The translations under genes and the position numbers were made by a program. 64,000 nt of DNA, from positions 2,349,590 through 2,413,589 of the forward strand of contig OY744471.1 in NCBI GenBank assembly GCA_963556145.1, in the 5' to 3' direction. Shown here piece after piece: positions 11,391 to 22,385 of this stretch. Source of the stretch: Hygrocybe punicea (Eukaryota > Basidiomycota > Agaricomycetes > Agaricales > Hygrophoraceae). Below the pieces are notes generated by a model, which saw only the letters and a list, made by a program, of their open reading frames with translations, was not told where the DNA came from and did no database searches. Positions within the stretch are counted from its first letter, which is position 1, and each line of letters begins with the position of its first letter.

Positions 11391-13225
11391 TTACGAGTTC
11401 TTCCACTTATGGAAGAATTGTTCTTATCAGTCCAGGATATAGGGCAGTTCATCAGTAATTAAACAATTTAAATAATTAAATAATTGATTAATGTTTGAAA
11501 TTAACTATAGAGCCAAATTCTGCATTCCTAACACGTTTTTTTTGGAAGAAATCATGAATAAACTAGAGTTTTGGAATTGTGTCCTCAAATGTTGTCAGGA
11601 ATATAGGATTTATCTTGAGGTCATAAAAAATAAAAATCCAATCCAATGGATGAGAAAAAAAAATTGTATGATGCGGAATTTGATTGAAAAAGGAAGTTGT
11701 CACTTTGTGTCACAGGAGTCTCAGCTCTCAACTCCCTGACTTCTTCCACAGTCAAGACCCGCTGTCCCAGCAAGTTCGACCATGGCTGACGTGAATTAAC
11801 CTCCTGCACCTTGTTTGGGTTGAAAATGAATGGTCAGGGGGCTTTAGGCCCTCACGTTCCAGCTGTCTGTGCCACCACCACCACCACCCCATTTTCTACC
11901 ACCAGGACACCCGCTCCCATCCTGTTTTCAACCACCCCCAGCTAGCCTACACTCCCCGCACTCTGTTTCCATTGAAAACGAGCGACTGGGGGGTCCCAAG
12001 CCCTCATGCCCAACCACCACCTGACTTCCTTTTTCTACCACCACCCCGTTTTCACCCACCAGGATGCCCCTTCCCGCCCCATTTTCGACCACCCCCAGCC
12101 AGTACATGCCCCCCACGACTCATTTCCATAGAAAAGGAGAGGCCGGGGGGTCGTGTTTCCGCCTTCTGCCTCACTAGCCCACCCCCCTTTTTTTGTTCAC
12201 CAGGACCAGTCCCCCCCACCCCATTTTTGACCAACCCTTGCCAGTATATGTCCTCCGCGGCCCATTGCCATAGAAACTGAGAGGCCAGGGGATCCTAATC
12301 CCTCGCATTTCCACCTTCTGCCCCACCAGCCCCCCCATCTTTTTGACCACCAGGACAGCTCCCGCCCCATTTTCATCCAACCCCAGCCAGTACACATCCC
12401 CCGTGCCACGTTTCCATGGCAAACAAGACAACGGGGGGTCTGGCACCCTCACTGCCATCTTCTGCCCCAACAGTCCCCCCTTACTTTTTTTGACCACCAG
12501 GACGACCCACCCCGTTTTCGACCATCCTCCGGCCAGCCCCTGCACTTCGTTACCATAGAAAATGAGAGGAAAGGGGTTTCAAAGCCCATGTTTCCACCTT
12601 TTGCACCCCCTCCCTCACCTTCTTTGTATCTAGTAATATATTTAAGTAGATACCCTTCTATCAATATATTTGTTTAGAGAAATGCATGCATGCATCTATT
12701 CATGAAAATCCTTTCTGATTATAGTTGTTTTAGTAATTCATGGCACTCCACTTTTTGCAATTGAGAAATTTTGACTTAGGGGAATTTCAAGTGCTGAATC
12801 TTGTATCTCATGAAATACTGCTTGGATTGAGATGGTTATAGAGGGAACGTTGTACTATTCTTTAAGGGCTACATACTGCTGTAATTAGATTTGGACAATC
12901 TTTTGTACATGGTGAGCTGTGGATGAACTAAAAGGTAAACTGACATCCAAAGTGGTATTATCAAATTATGCTGTGAGATGAAGTCCTGTGAAGAAGATTG
13001 TAGGGAGAAACTTGTTTAGTTTTTCAAGGGCTAGAAGTACATATACTTGTTTTCATTTATGTTTGTCCTTTGAGCTGTGAGTGCCATGAATTACTACTAA
13101 AAGGCTGTAAATCTTGGCCAAAACAATATCTTGTGGTGGGAAATGACATTGTGGGGAATGACTCTGAATACAAAATGATGAAAGAACTCGTTCATGCCAT
13201 GCGAAGCACTGGCCCACTAAACAAG
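11391..13225 (+). mobile_element. Inner family B element (1835 bp)
   Basis: A complete element by structure: a 5' palindromic start at 11391 (TTACGAGTTCTTCC, arm ending GGAAGAATTGT) and a 3' hairpin tail ending at 13225. It appears essentially identical to 28548-30382, whereas the sequence just upstream (10913-11390) has several differences from its sister copy. The overlapping open frames inside follow the repeat structure and are not taken as genes. An AT-rich segment from about 12650 to 13180 has no recognisable content. Confidence 0.75.
11850..12600. repeat. GC-rich tandem repeat of roughly 145 bp, about five degenerate units
   Basis: Each unit includes CCACCAGGAC, a CCCCATTTTCGACCACCCC block, CCAGCCAGTACA, and a CCATAGAAAA..GAGAGG stretch. 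The plus strand is very C-rich. An identical array sits at about 29007-29757 in the sister composite. All frames stay open across it, giving spurious proline- or glycine-rich translations. Confidence 0.75.
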
Positions 13226-14208
13226 TACATTTCAAAAAACTTCAATTAATCAATTTCAATGATTGAAATGAAGCTTGAGACAGTTGTAGAACGGCTTGTC
13301 GAACACTGTTCGGCCTGTTCGACAAGTGTTCGACAAGCCCATCATTAATAATACAATGCGCATTGCAAACTTAGCTAAATGCCATATAATGGAAATTCGG
13401 CTTTTGTTATATTTTCAATGATTGAAACGAAGCTTGAGACACTTGTACAGTGGCTTGTCGAACACTGTTCGGCCTGTTCGACAAGTGTTCAACAAGCACA
13501 TTATTATTAATACAATGCACATTGTAAACTTAGCCAAATCATTTTCAATGATTGCAATGAAGCTTGAGACAGTTGTAGAACAGCTTGTCACACACTGTTC
13601 GGCCTGTTCAACAAGTATTCAATATTTACCTTATAAATACTTCTACTGCACATAGCACATGTATCTATATTACCGCAACATTTGACACAGTTGTTTGTGC
13701 AATCGCAACCACCCAGATCACAAACAGTTTCCATGCACACAGTGAAGTATACATATCTTTAGATGCACAGTTCACATAAAGGTCATCATATGTCCATTGC
13801 ATGGGACATTCCTCAGCATATTGCTGTGACACTGGTTGAACACTTCACAGCGCACTGTTTTACGCATTGAACTCATATATACTTCTTCAGGGGTGCATCA
13901 CACCAATGCCTTTGTCCAGCATTTATGGATTGCTATTGCAATACAAACACGCTATAACAGTACCTATTCCAAAATTGGTAGCTGTGATCTAGACACCTGT
14001 GATCCGGCTCCCTTATTGTTCTTGCTCATTGGGACAACAAATTCTCACGGTTACAATGTTGGCAATCACACAGTTTCATAATTATTCCCAGGGCTTCAAA
14101 ATCGTTCCCACAGTTTGCCAACATTGTTCTCATGGTTTGGCAAATTAGAGTCTGACCCTGAGTTGAGGAATCCACCGTATAGAATGATTCCCTTATAGGG
14201 ACTCGTAA
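13226..14208 (-). mobile_element. Family D element, copy 1 (palindrome-bearing minisatellite plus 5' terminus)
   Basis: Read on the minus strand, the terminus at 14208 is TTACGAGTCCCTATAAGGGA, a palindromic start like those of families A-C. The following 350 bases match 49960-50320, the second copy. The distal part (13260-13640) has three imperfect repeats, each with GCTTGAGACAGTTGTAGA and a palindrome of the type CTTGTCGAACA..TGTTCGACAAG. I could not find a hairpin-type 3' end, so the element may be truncated or may end differently. The left boundary is set by the end of the family B element. Confidence 0.55.
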
Positions 14209-14269
14209 TTAGATAGAAGTATACCTTAATCTTTTACATGTATAATGTTTGACCTATTGACTGACCAAA

Positions 14270-14312
14270 GGACTCGTACCTGCCATGCGTAGCAATGGCC
14301 CACACCAGCAAG
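14270..14312 (+). mobile_element. Isolated Helitron-type 3' terminus
   Basis: The sequence GGACTCGTACC, hairpin GCCATGCGTAGCAATGGC and tail CCACACCAGCAAG followed by T matches the 3' design of the other elements and is closest to the terminus at 36421. No matching plus-strand 5' end was found to its left, so the body is missing or too diverged. It interrupts the Helitron-type frame on the opposite strand at 14313. Confidence 0.65.
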
Positions 14313-15454
14313 TCATGTTTCCTTGGATTTTCACTCTGATATTTCTGCACAGCTGCCAGATTTTGTTTGGCATGCTTATCAGGGTGTTCGTTGTGAAATT
14401 TCTGCACAGCTGCTAGATTTCGTTGTGCATATTTGTCAGGATGTTGTGCTTTAAATTTATTGACTGCTCTGGTGTTTGTGGTTTTCTTGTAAATTGCAAT
14501 TACTTCTTCATTAATAAATTCAAAGATTGATACAAATTCAGCACAGTTGGAGCACACATGATTCTGTATTGCAGTTTGAATTGATAAGTGATTCATTTTT
14601 AAGTGAACAAGAATGCTATGATGAGCTGCAATTACTTTCAAATTGGCAATGGTCAACTTTGGAATTAACAGTTCAAATGGGTGATTTACAATTACAAGTG
14701 ACATTTCAGATGATGATGCCAATGAGAGTGCTTTACTTTTTGGCATGTAAGAGTGGAATTTATATTTAGCTGCATCCATACTAGCCTTGCCATTGGTTGA
14801 AGCAGGCATTAGTTCATGAAATGAGAATATATTTGCTTTGCCTCCACCAATGCATTCAATATCAATGTTAGGATTGAAGGATATAGTTTCACACTTGAAA
14901 ATCTCATATAATTTCGAAGTTTTATTGCAAATATAGTGACCAGCCATTTGAAAAGCTAGAAAATGATGCAGAACTATGAAAAACAGCAGAATGACTCCAT
15001 TTGCTAATATAGGTAGCTTTGTAATGTATTTCAAGTAAGTTCTGAAGTCATGTTTTCTGAACAGATTCTGTTGAAGTTTCAACTTAATATACATGCACTT
15101 ATTAGCAATACTGGTTGTACAATGATACTCAGAAAGTAAAACAAACATGTTCAAGGAGATTCTGGCATATAGTTCAAATACAAAAAATGGATGAGCTGAT
15201 TTACAACTAGAAAGAACAAATTCAGTGCTGTTGTGGATATTTGTGATTTTTTCAGGGTTTGGTGATGTGAAGGAAGAAGTGGACTGGAGACCAATATGAT
15301 GAAATGGGATTAAACTTGGTAAATAAGTGGGATTTTCAAACTTTGGCAAATTGTCTTTATAAAAATTTAATGTAACAGGGTACACAGTGACATTTTGTAT
15401 GACAGAGACAGTCGATGTGACAGGAACATTTTGTATGACATTTGCAGGAGGCAC
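14313..15454 (-). pseudogene. N-terminal part of a Helitron-type protein
   Basis: A minus-strand frame of about 380 codons. Near its end it has a helical segment (LTIANLKVIAAHHSILVHLK), a CSNC motif (HVCSNCAEFVSIFEF), and a spaced repeat of about 21 residues (HPDKYAQRNLAAVQKFHNE, then HPDKHAKQNLAAVQKYQSE). In fungal Helitron proteins of the DUF6570/Helitron_like_N type, as I remember them, a similar CxxC segment and a charged NP/HP-x-K repeat precede the Rep region. The first about 150 residues look poorly conserved and may not be coding. The frame is cut at 14313 by the inserted 3' terminus; beyond it the translation (LLVWAIATHGR) is only the hairpin. Rep and helicase parts are missing here. 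Confidence 0.5.
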
Positions 15455-16629
15455 AAGGCCAATCCCAATGACAGCACATTGTGCCTAAGACATTGCAATG
15501 ATAAAAATCATAAGACATTGTGACAATGATGACATTTTTAACATTTTTGTGAACAGGTTTAGAGTTTTTTTGAAAATAAAAGCTGGATAACAATATGGAT
15601 ATGTCAAATATATCTGAAGAAGATGAATAAACAACCTACCAATACAAATTCCAGCACATAAAGCAGTAAAAATCGAAAAAATCCACAAAATTTTGCATTT
15701 TAAGGCTATATATGAATATAATATGTCAACATTTGATCATAGATGGTAAGAGATTCATACCTGAGCTGGAAAAGATACACTGTAAACCTGTAGGTTGAGA
15801 AATGAGCTTATACAATTTAAAAAGGTGAAAAAACACAAAATTTACACATACTTTGAAAATTGACAAGGAGGTGGGCTGTAAAATGATAAATTATGTTAAC
15901 AAACAATAAGATATACAAATTGATGACATTACCAGTAGTCCAGGAAATAAAACAGAGCCACAAGAAATAAAAAGCACAAAAATCCAAAGAATTTTTGAGT
16001 TTTATGTCTAAAAAAGGAAAGCTTATGCCAGCATCGGACCCTGAATGGTGCGGGGACATCACCTGATCCAGAAAACATTTTTCGGAGTCTGAATATGGAA
16101 AACTGAGCTTAAATGAGCCAAAAAGGTCAAAAAACGCGGACTTAGCGCATCAAATAGAGAAGGTGGTAGTTCAGGTTCAAGAAGCAAAAGTGCAATAAGG
16201 TTCAAAGTCTGGGTTCAAATGGTGATCTGACTAATGATTACATAATCATGATTACATAAGAAATTTGACCAAAACCAAAAGTGGGTTTGTGTATTTGTAT
16301 TTGTTTGTCATATAGCCAAGTTGCAACATCACTCATAAATGTCCAGTGATAATATTTATAAAAGAGCACATTATTTGTCTTTGTTTACATCTATTTGTAT
16401 TTGTTTACTAAAGCTCAAATTATAGTATACAGACTAAAACATATGGTAAGATATGTATTATTGTATTATATAATTAGCTTTGTTACATGCAATATACACT
16501 ATGATGATCAACATGAAATTTGACATACATTATATAAAATTACCTTATATGGTTAGACTAGTCACCTGTGTCTTGTGATAAATTAAAAGAACTTGTAAAA
16601 TTCTGCGTTGAAATGAATCAACCTGTTCA
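15455..16629. other. AT-rich region without a gene; relic of a family A end near 16480-16600
   Basis: No supported gene. Around 16540-16597 the sequence CCTTATATGGTTAGACTAG followed by TAAATTAAAAGAACTTGTAA resembles an internal motif and the 5' end of a minus-strand family A element with most of its body deleted. It lies directly before the truncated helicase gene. Confidence 0.45.
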
Positions 16630-19228
16630 CAGAGACAAGAAATACTAGATGAGCACAATCAACACATTCCTGCAAACTCAAAGTCTATGTCACACAAAAC
16701 ATATACTGATCCCAATGAAAATGATGTGATAATTGTGAACCAATCACACTTGATGCAAACTTTCAGGGCTGCAAATGCACAGAGACAACAGCTAATTGAT
16801 GCTACAGTTAGAAAATTCAGCTTGAACACTGAGCAAAAAGCGCCTTTATTGCAAATCATGCTTCATCTTCTAGCAGTGACCAGTTGAAAATGAATATTGC
16901 TGGAATGGCTGGTACTGGAAAATCACAAGTCATCAAAGCAGTTGTTGATTTCTTTGATACTGCACAAGAGTCTCACAGATTTGTCATTCTTGGTCCTACT
17001 GGCACATCTGCAGCCCTGCAAAATGGTTCAACTTATCACTACTTCCTGGGCATCAATTCAAACATGTCAAATAGAAATGAAGCAATGGGCATTGCTCAGC
17101 TCAAAGGTAGACTTGAAGGAGTTGACTATATATTCATTGATGAAGTCTCAATGCTGTCTTGTCATGATCTCTACAAAATCAGTGCTCGACTGGCTAAGGC
17201 TTTAAACATACATGACATGCCATTTGGTGGAATTAACATGATATTTGCAGGAGACTTTGCTCAGTTACCACCAGTTGGAGGTGCACCATTGTACAGTGGA
17301 ACAGTTGGCACTCAGATCACATCAGCATTGACAACACACTCTCAGGAAACTGCAATTGGAAAAGCACTCTGGCATCAAGTGACCACAGTTGTGATTCTCA
17401 GAGAGAACATGAGACAGAGGACACAAACAGCTGAGGATGCATTGTTCCAAACTGCCCTTGTCAACATGCGCTATGGCAAGTGTACTGTGCAGGACATTCA
17501 ATTTTTGAGAACCAGAATTGCAGGCAAGCATCCAGACCAGCCCATTGAATGTTGCCTCAAAGAATTTTAGAAATGTTCCTATCATGTGTGGCATTCACTC
17601 ACAAAAGGATCAGATCAATCTTCTTGGATGTGACAGATTTGCTTCTGACACCAACCAAAACTTGACCAACTTCTATTCCATTGATAAATGGGGAAAAGAC
17701 AAGGATTCTGTGAGAAGCAAGTCCCAATCAAAAGCTATACATCAATCCAGTGACATAGACCTTGATACACAAAGAGAGAGATATGGAAAGTGCGACATGC
17801 TGCAACTGACAACTTTGCTGGAAAACTCTCATTGTGTCTTGGTATGCCTGTGATGCTGCGCAACAATGATGCCACTGAGATCTGCATTACCAAAGGACAA
17901 GAAGGATTTGTTGTTGGCTGGCAGTCAATAAAAGCAAGTCATGGCAAAAGAGTACTTGACACCTTGTTTGTTAAACTGGACAAACCTCCAAAGCTGGTGC
18001 AGATTCCAGGACTGCCTGACAATGTAGTGCCCATTGTGAAAAACACCAAGACAATTCAATGTGTATTTCCCAGTGACGTGAAGGAATCCATTGAGAGACA
18101 ACAAGTCTGAGTGCTTCCTAACTTTGCAATGACTACTCATGCTGCTCAAGGGAAAACACGTCCATTCAATATTGTGCATTTAAACAGTTGCTTCAACCAC
18201 ATGTCATATTATTCTTCATTGTCTAGAAGTGCTTCTGCTGCTGGAACTGTAATAATTCAAGGCTTTGACACTAAAGTGATCACTAGAGGTTGTTCTAGAT
18301 ATCTGAGACAAGAATTTAGAGAACTAGAATTGCTTGATGAGATTACAAGGATGAGATATGAAGGTGCTTTACCTGACCACATTGATGCTGGTACATGCTC
18401 AGTTATGCTTCGAAATTTTCAGCAGTGGAAGGGAATTCACTATGTTCCTGCCAAAACTGATACTGCTATTAAATGGTCACCAACTAATCCACTACTATTG
18501 GCTCATAGAATCCCTGACAGCCCATGGCAATTGGTTGAAAAAGGCAAAGGCAAACAGAAAGCAGCTGTAGTTGCAACTTCATTTGTTCCAGCAAAAGGCT
18601 CAGTTGCTATTGCTTCCACCTACAAACATTCACTTGACACAAACAATGAACCAGTAGCTAAAAGGCCTCGGATCACCAAAGACCATGTCAACAAAGGATC
18701 CACAAGCAAGCAACAGGTCATTAACTCTCCAGCTTGACTGATCTGGGATAGAAAGGATTATAGCTGTGCATATGACTCATTGTTGGTGATTATATTCCAT
18801 CTGTAGAAAGACAATCATGTGGAGTGGTCTACAGTATTCAGAAGCATGAATGATCACTTGAGCACATTGTCTGATGGTTTTTCACAGGTGTTGCACAAAA
18901 ATGTGGCATTTGAACAGCTAAGAGATCACCTTAGAACTACACTACATAACATGAATCCTACAGACTTTCCTAGAGGCACTGTGGGCATCAGTGTTGCAAA
19001 TCTGGCTATGGAGTTGTTTAAAGTCAATGACATTGTAGCCTCTTCTCAACATGAATGTTCTCAATGTGACTTTGCAGAAGAACCCATTGATGACAGACTA
19101 GGCTATGTGTTGCATGCTGATGACAACATTAAACGGTCTACCATGAATTGGATTGATACCTTGTCACCGAAAACCAATAGAAGATGTCCTGAATGCAACA
19201 GCAGAATGACTCAACTTGTATTTTATAA

Positions 19229-21485
19229 CTTGTTTAGTGGGCCAGTGCTGCGCATGGCATGAACGAGTTCTTTTTTTCCCCTCTCCACTTCCATGATGAA
19301 GTAAACAATTGCATAAAGCATGTTACATATGGTATAAGATACATAGCATATGTTGTATACTGCCAATTATTCTAATAAGCCCATCTCTCACCTCAGCAAC
19401 ATGAAAAGTAGAAAAAATAAAACTACATAAAGTGTCTTGAGTGTTCATCAACCTCCTCTCTTACTGTCATGTCTTCTGTGCTGTATCATTATATAATTAC
19501 GAGTTCTTTTAATTTATTAAAAGACTCGTTCTTTATCAGACCTGGTTCAGTGAGGATTCGTAATTAATTAATTAATTAATTGATTAATTGATAAAGTTGA
19601 TCGCCTATAGACAATATTTTTTTGGGCAAGAGATATGATTCTACTTCTGATACTGGAAAATCAGATACAGTTGGGGCCATGTGTGGACAAGCTTACATAA
19701 GCATCCAAATATGGGTTGTTACAAAAAAGACAAATTACCTTCCAATTATATTCAAAATATTCATACTGGTCTCAATTCTTATCAGAATCAGCTGAAAATT
19801 GAACTGCTGACTAATATTATCATTTCGGATCAGGTGTGACAGTGACATGTGACCAATCTAACCATATAAGGCAATTTTTGATATTATATAGCAAATTTTT
19901 TGCTGATCGCAATGGTGACAGTCACATGTGACCAGTCTAATCATATAAGGCAATTTTACACCATATATGCTAAATTTTGAGGTGATCACAGGAGTCATAG
20001 TCACATGTTACCACTGTTACTATATATAGAAATATTAGCTGTATAAGCAGAAATCAGTGTAACTCAGATGATATAATGATATTCTTACTTAAAACATATA
20101 ATTCAATGTGATATCGCTGTATATATTATATGCTAATTATATATTTCAAGCAAAATCACTCATCGATGTTCGTAATAATCAGACAAATAAAAATCCAATG
20201 ACAGAAACAAGACTTTGTTCATGCCATATGCAACTTTAGCCCACTCAAGCACAGCTAGCTATCTTCATGTTATCATCTGTTGTGCAGCAAGGTTATGGAG
20301 AAGTAGGGTAGAGAAAATGTAAGTCAATTGTTATCATACTGTTTGAAGGCAGTTGTATTTGACAGTTGACATGTTGCTCTCTTTTTTGGCTGAGAACATT
20401 GTATAATGATGAAGCAAAGAAGACATGACAGTGGGAGAGGAGGTCGAGACATGCTGTGCAGTTTTATTTTTTCTACTTTTTATGTTGCTATGGTGAGAGG
20501 CTGCTATGATGAAAGTGAGGAGGGAAAAAAAAGAACTCGTTCATGCTATGCGCAGCACTGGCCCACTAAACAAGTATTCTCAGCCAAAAAAGAAATGTTG
20601 AGGAGGCAATAGGTCAACTGTCAAATACAACTGCCTCCTAAACATTATAATAATAATTGACTTACCTTCTCCAGGACCTTCTATGCTGTACAACAGATGA
20701 CAACATGAAGACAGCTGTGCTTGATGATTGGGCTAATGTTACATATGGCAAGAACAAAGTCTTTTTTCTTTTATTGGATTTTTGTTTGTATGATTATTAT
20801 GAACACCATAATTTTGCTTGAAATAAATTAGCATATAAGATAATGTATATATATGGCAATATCACATTGAATTTTATGTTTCAAGTAAAAATATCAGTAT
20901 ATTATCTGAGTTAAGCTCATTTCTGCTTATATGGCTGATATTTCCATATATAGTAATAGTGGTCACATGTGACTATGACTCCTGTGATTAGCTCAAAATT
21001 TAGCATTTATAGTGTAAAATTGCCTTATATGGTTAGACTGGTCACATGTGACTGTCACCATTGTGATCAGTAAAAAATTTGCTATACAATATCAGAAATT
21101 GCCTTATATGGTTAGATTGGTCATATGTGACTGTCACACCTTGCCCGAAATGGTTATATTAGTCAGCAGTTCAATTTTCAGCTGATTCCAATAAGAATTG
21201 AAGTCAGTATGAATATTTTGAATATAATTTGAAGGTAATGTGTCTTTTCTGAGGCAACCCATATTTGGATGCTTATGTAAGCTTGTCCACACATGGCTTG
21301 GACCACATGTTATTTTTCAGTATAACAAGTAGAATCATATCTTTTACCAAAAAAAAAAGTCCCCTACATACGATCAACTTCATTAATTAATTAATCAATT
21401 AATTAATTAATTAATTAATTACGAACCCTCACTGAACCAGGTCTGATAAAGAACGAGTCTTTTAATAAATTAAAAGAACTCGTAA
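19229..21485 (-). mobile_element. Family A element, copy A2, split by a nested copy
   Basis: The 3' hairpin end lies at 19229 and the 5' palindromic end at 21485, so it points against the host gene. Removing the element joins TTTTATAA to CAAAGCACC and restores the host frame (VFYN|NKAP reads as one FYNKAP codon series). This proves the boundaries and shows there is no target-site duplication. Without the nested copy the element is 1179 bp. It contains the usual CACATGTG units (about 20965-21130) and AATT repeats. Confidence 0.9.
19497..20574 (+). mobile_element. Family A element, copy A3, nested in A2 (1078 bp)
   Basis: Complete termini: TTACGAGTTC at 19497 and CCACTAAACAAG ending at 20574. 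Its sequence differs from 4985-6058 by only a few substitutions and a variable AATT run. The empty site is visible in related elements (about 33512 and 50904: CAATATTCTCAGCC), and no duplication is created. It is inserted in the opposite orientation to its host element. Confidence 0.92.
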
Positions 21486-21784
21486 CAAAGCACCACACAT
21501 TCTTGTTCTAGAGTATCCATTCAAAAATATTAAAACCAGTCATAGACTAGAATTTGTTTCAGAGACTGGCACAAAGACATTAGAACTTAGAGGTGTTGTA
21601 TATCATGGTCAATATCATTTCACCTCACACATTATAACTGCACAGAAACAAGTATGGTCATGATGGAATGATTACAGGCAACTCTTGTTCCAGAGACACT
21701 GACCTTACACAACTTTCAGACCATGATATCAGACACTATAGAAGTAGAAACCTAGCACTAGCTATTTATGCTCAGAGTCTTTGA

Positions 21785-22239
21785 GCATCCTCCTTGAGGT
21801 CAAGCACGGCTTTCTTCATGTGATAATCTGTTGTGTAGCATTGAAGGTCATGGAGAAGTAGGGTTGAGCAAATGTGAGTTAATTGTCAGCACACTGTTTG
21901 GGGGGCAGTTGTGTTTGGCAGTTGACCTGTTGCTCCCTGAGCAATTGCTTCATGGCTGAGAGTGCTGCATGATGGTGCAACACAGGGGAGATGGCAGGTA
22001 GAGAGGAGGTTGATGAAGACTCAAGACACTCTTATGTAGATTTATTTATTGTATGCTACTTTATGTGTTGCAGAGGTGGGAGGTGGGCTTAGTAGATCAA
22101 TATGCAATATGCAACACATGCTATGTATCTTATGCCATATGTAACATGCTTTATGCAATTTTCTTAATTCAGCAAAGAAGTGGGGAGGGGGAAAAAAGAA
22201 CTCGTTCATGCCATGCGCAGCATTGGCCCACTAAACAAG
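21785..22239 (+). mobile_element. 3' terminal region of the Helitron carrying helicase copy 3
   Basis: This stretch follows the gene's stop codon and ends in GAACTCGT, the hairpin GCCATGCGCAGCATTGGC and CCACTAAACAAG at 22239. It is a diverged relative of the last about 300-450 bases of the family A elements (shared blocks include ATCTGTTGTG and GGAGAAGTAGGGT). This links family A to this helicase lineage as its non-autonomous derivative. Confidence 0.75.
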
Positions 22240-22385
22240 TGTGTTCCTACTGAACCACTATATAAAGATGCACCTCCAACAGGTGGCAGTTGTGCAAAAT
22301 CTCCAGCAAAAATAATATTAATGCCTCCAAATGGCACATCAAATACATTCAGAGCTTTGGCAAGCTGTGAGCTGATTTTGTATAA
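22240..22385 (-). pseudogene. Fragment of a second Helitron helicase gene
   Basis: The minus strand translates to LYKISSQLAKALNVFDVPFG and then INIIFAGDFAQLPPVGG, the segment after Walker B in the Pif1-like helicases here. The element carrying copy 3 ends exactly at its left edge, and a family A element begins at its right edge. It was therefore probably an older Helitron into which both inserted; the rest is not in the window. Confidence 0.85.

Larger units (their letters stand above)
10064..13225 (+). mobile_element. Family B composite Helitron-like element, copy 1 (two 5' ends, one 3' end)
   Basis: The outer 5' end at 10064 reads TTACGAGTTCTTCCATTTAT and forms a palindrome with GGAAGACTCGT. 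A second, near-identical 5' end lies inside at 11391. Only one 3' end is present: GAACTCGT, then the hairpin GCCATGCGAAGCACTGGC and the tail CCACTAAACAAG, ending at 13225 before T. The same double-start arrangement recurs at 27160-30382 and, inverted and cut short, at 51798-53173. So it moves or was copied as a unit. The first part holds degenerate GATCTCTACCCC-type repeats, and the second part holds GC-rich repeats. No protein gene is apparent. It is probably non-autonomous and mobilised by a Helitron such as the one at 53798-59257, which ends in the same 3' structure. Confidence 0.75.
16630..21784 (+). pseudogene. Helitron-like Pif1-type helicase plus cysteine protease gene, copy 3, interrupted
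   Basis: A Rep/helicase gene that lacks its Rep half and starts near QEILDEHNQHIPANSK. The helicase has Walker A (GMAGTGKSQVIKAV, about 16905), Walker B (DYIFIDEVSML), AGDFAQLPPVGG, a motif V-like FAMTTHAAQGKTR and a motif VI-like SRSASAAGT. After about 18740 comes the peptidase domain (WDRKDYSCAYDSL), with CSQCDF and CPECNS zinc pairs. At 19229 the frame stops in a family A insertion and resumes at 21486 with NKAPHILVLEYP and RGVVYHGQYHF. Frameshifts near 16860, 17560 and 17830 and TGA stops at about 18108 and 18735 make it a pseudogene. The last codons (AIYAQSL) are followed after 455 bases by the element's own 3' terminus. Confidence 0.85.

Noticed and set aside
11972..12558. Overlapping proline- or glycine/tryptophan-rich open frames (repeated at 29129-29715)
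   Set aside because: They follow a GC-rich tandem repeat that leaves several frames open on both strands; no domain is recognisable.
13053..13235. Minus-strand frame crossing the family B 3' end
   Set aside because: It starts and ends across an element boundary and has no homologue among the gene families seen here.
19229..19262. C-terminal tail LFSGPVLRMA shared by frames ending at 19262, 33299, 50763 and others
   Set aside because: It looks like a conserved protein motif but is the translation of the element hairpin and tail.
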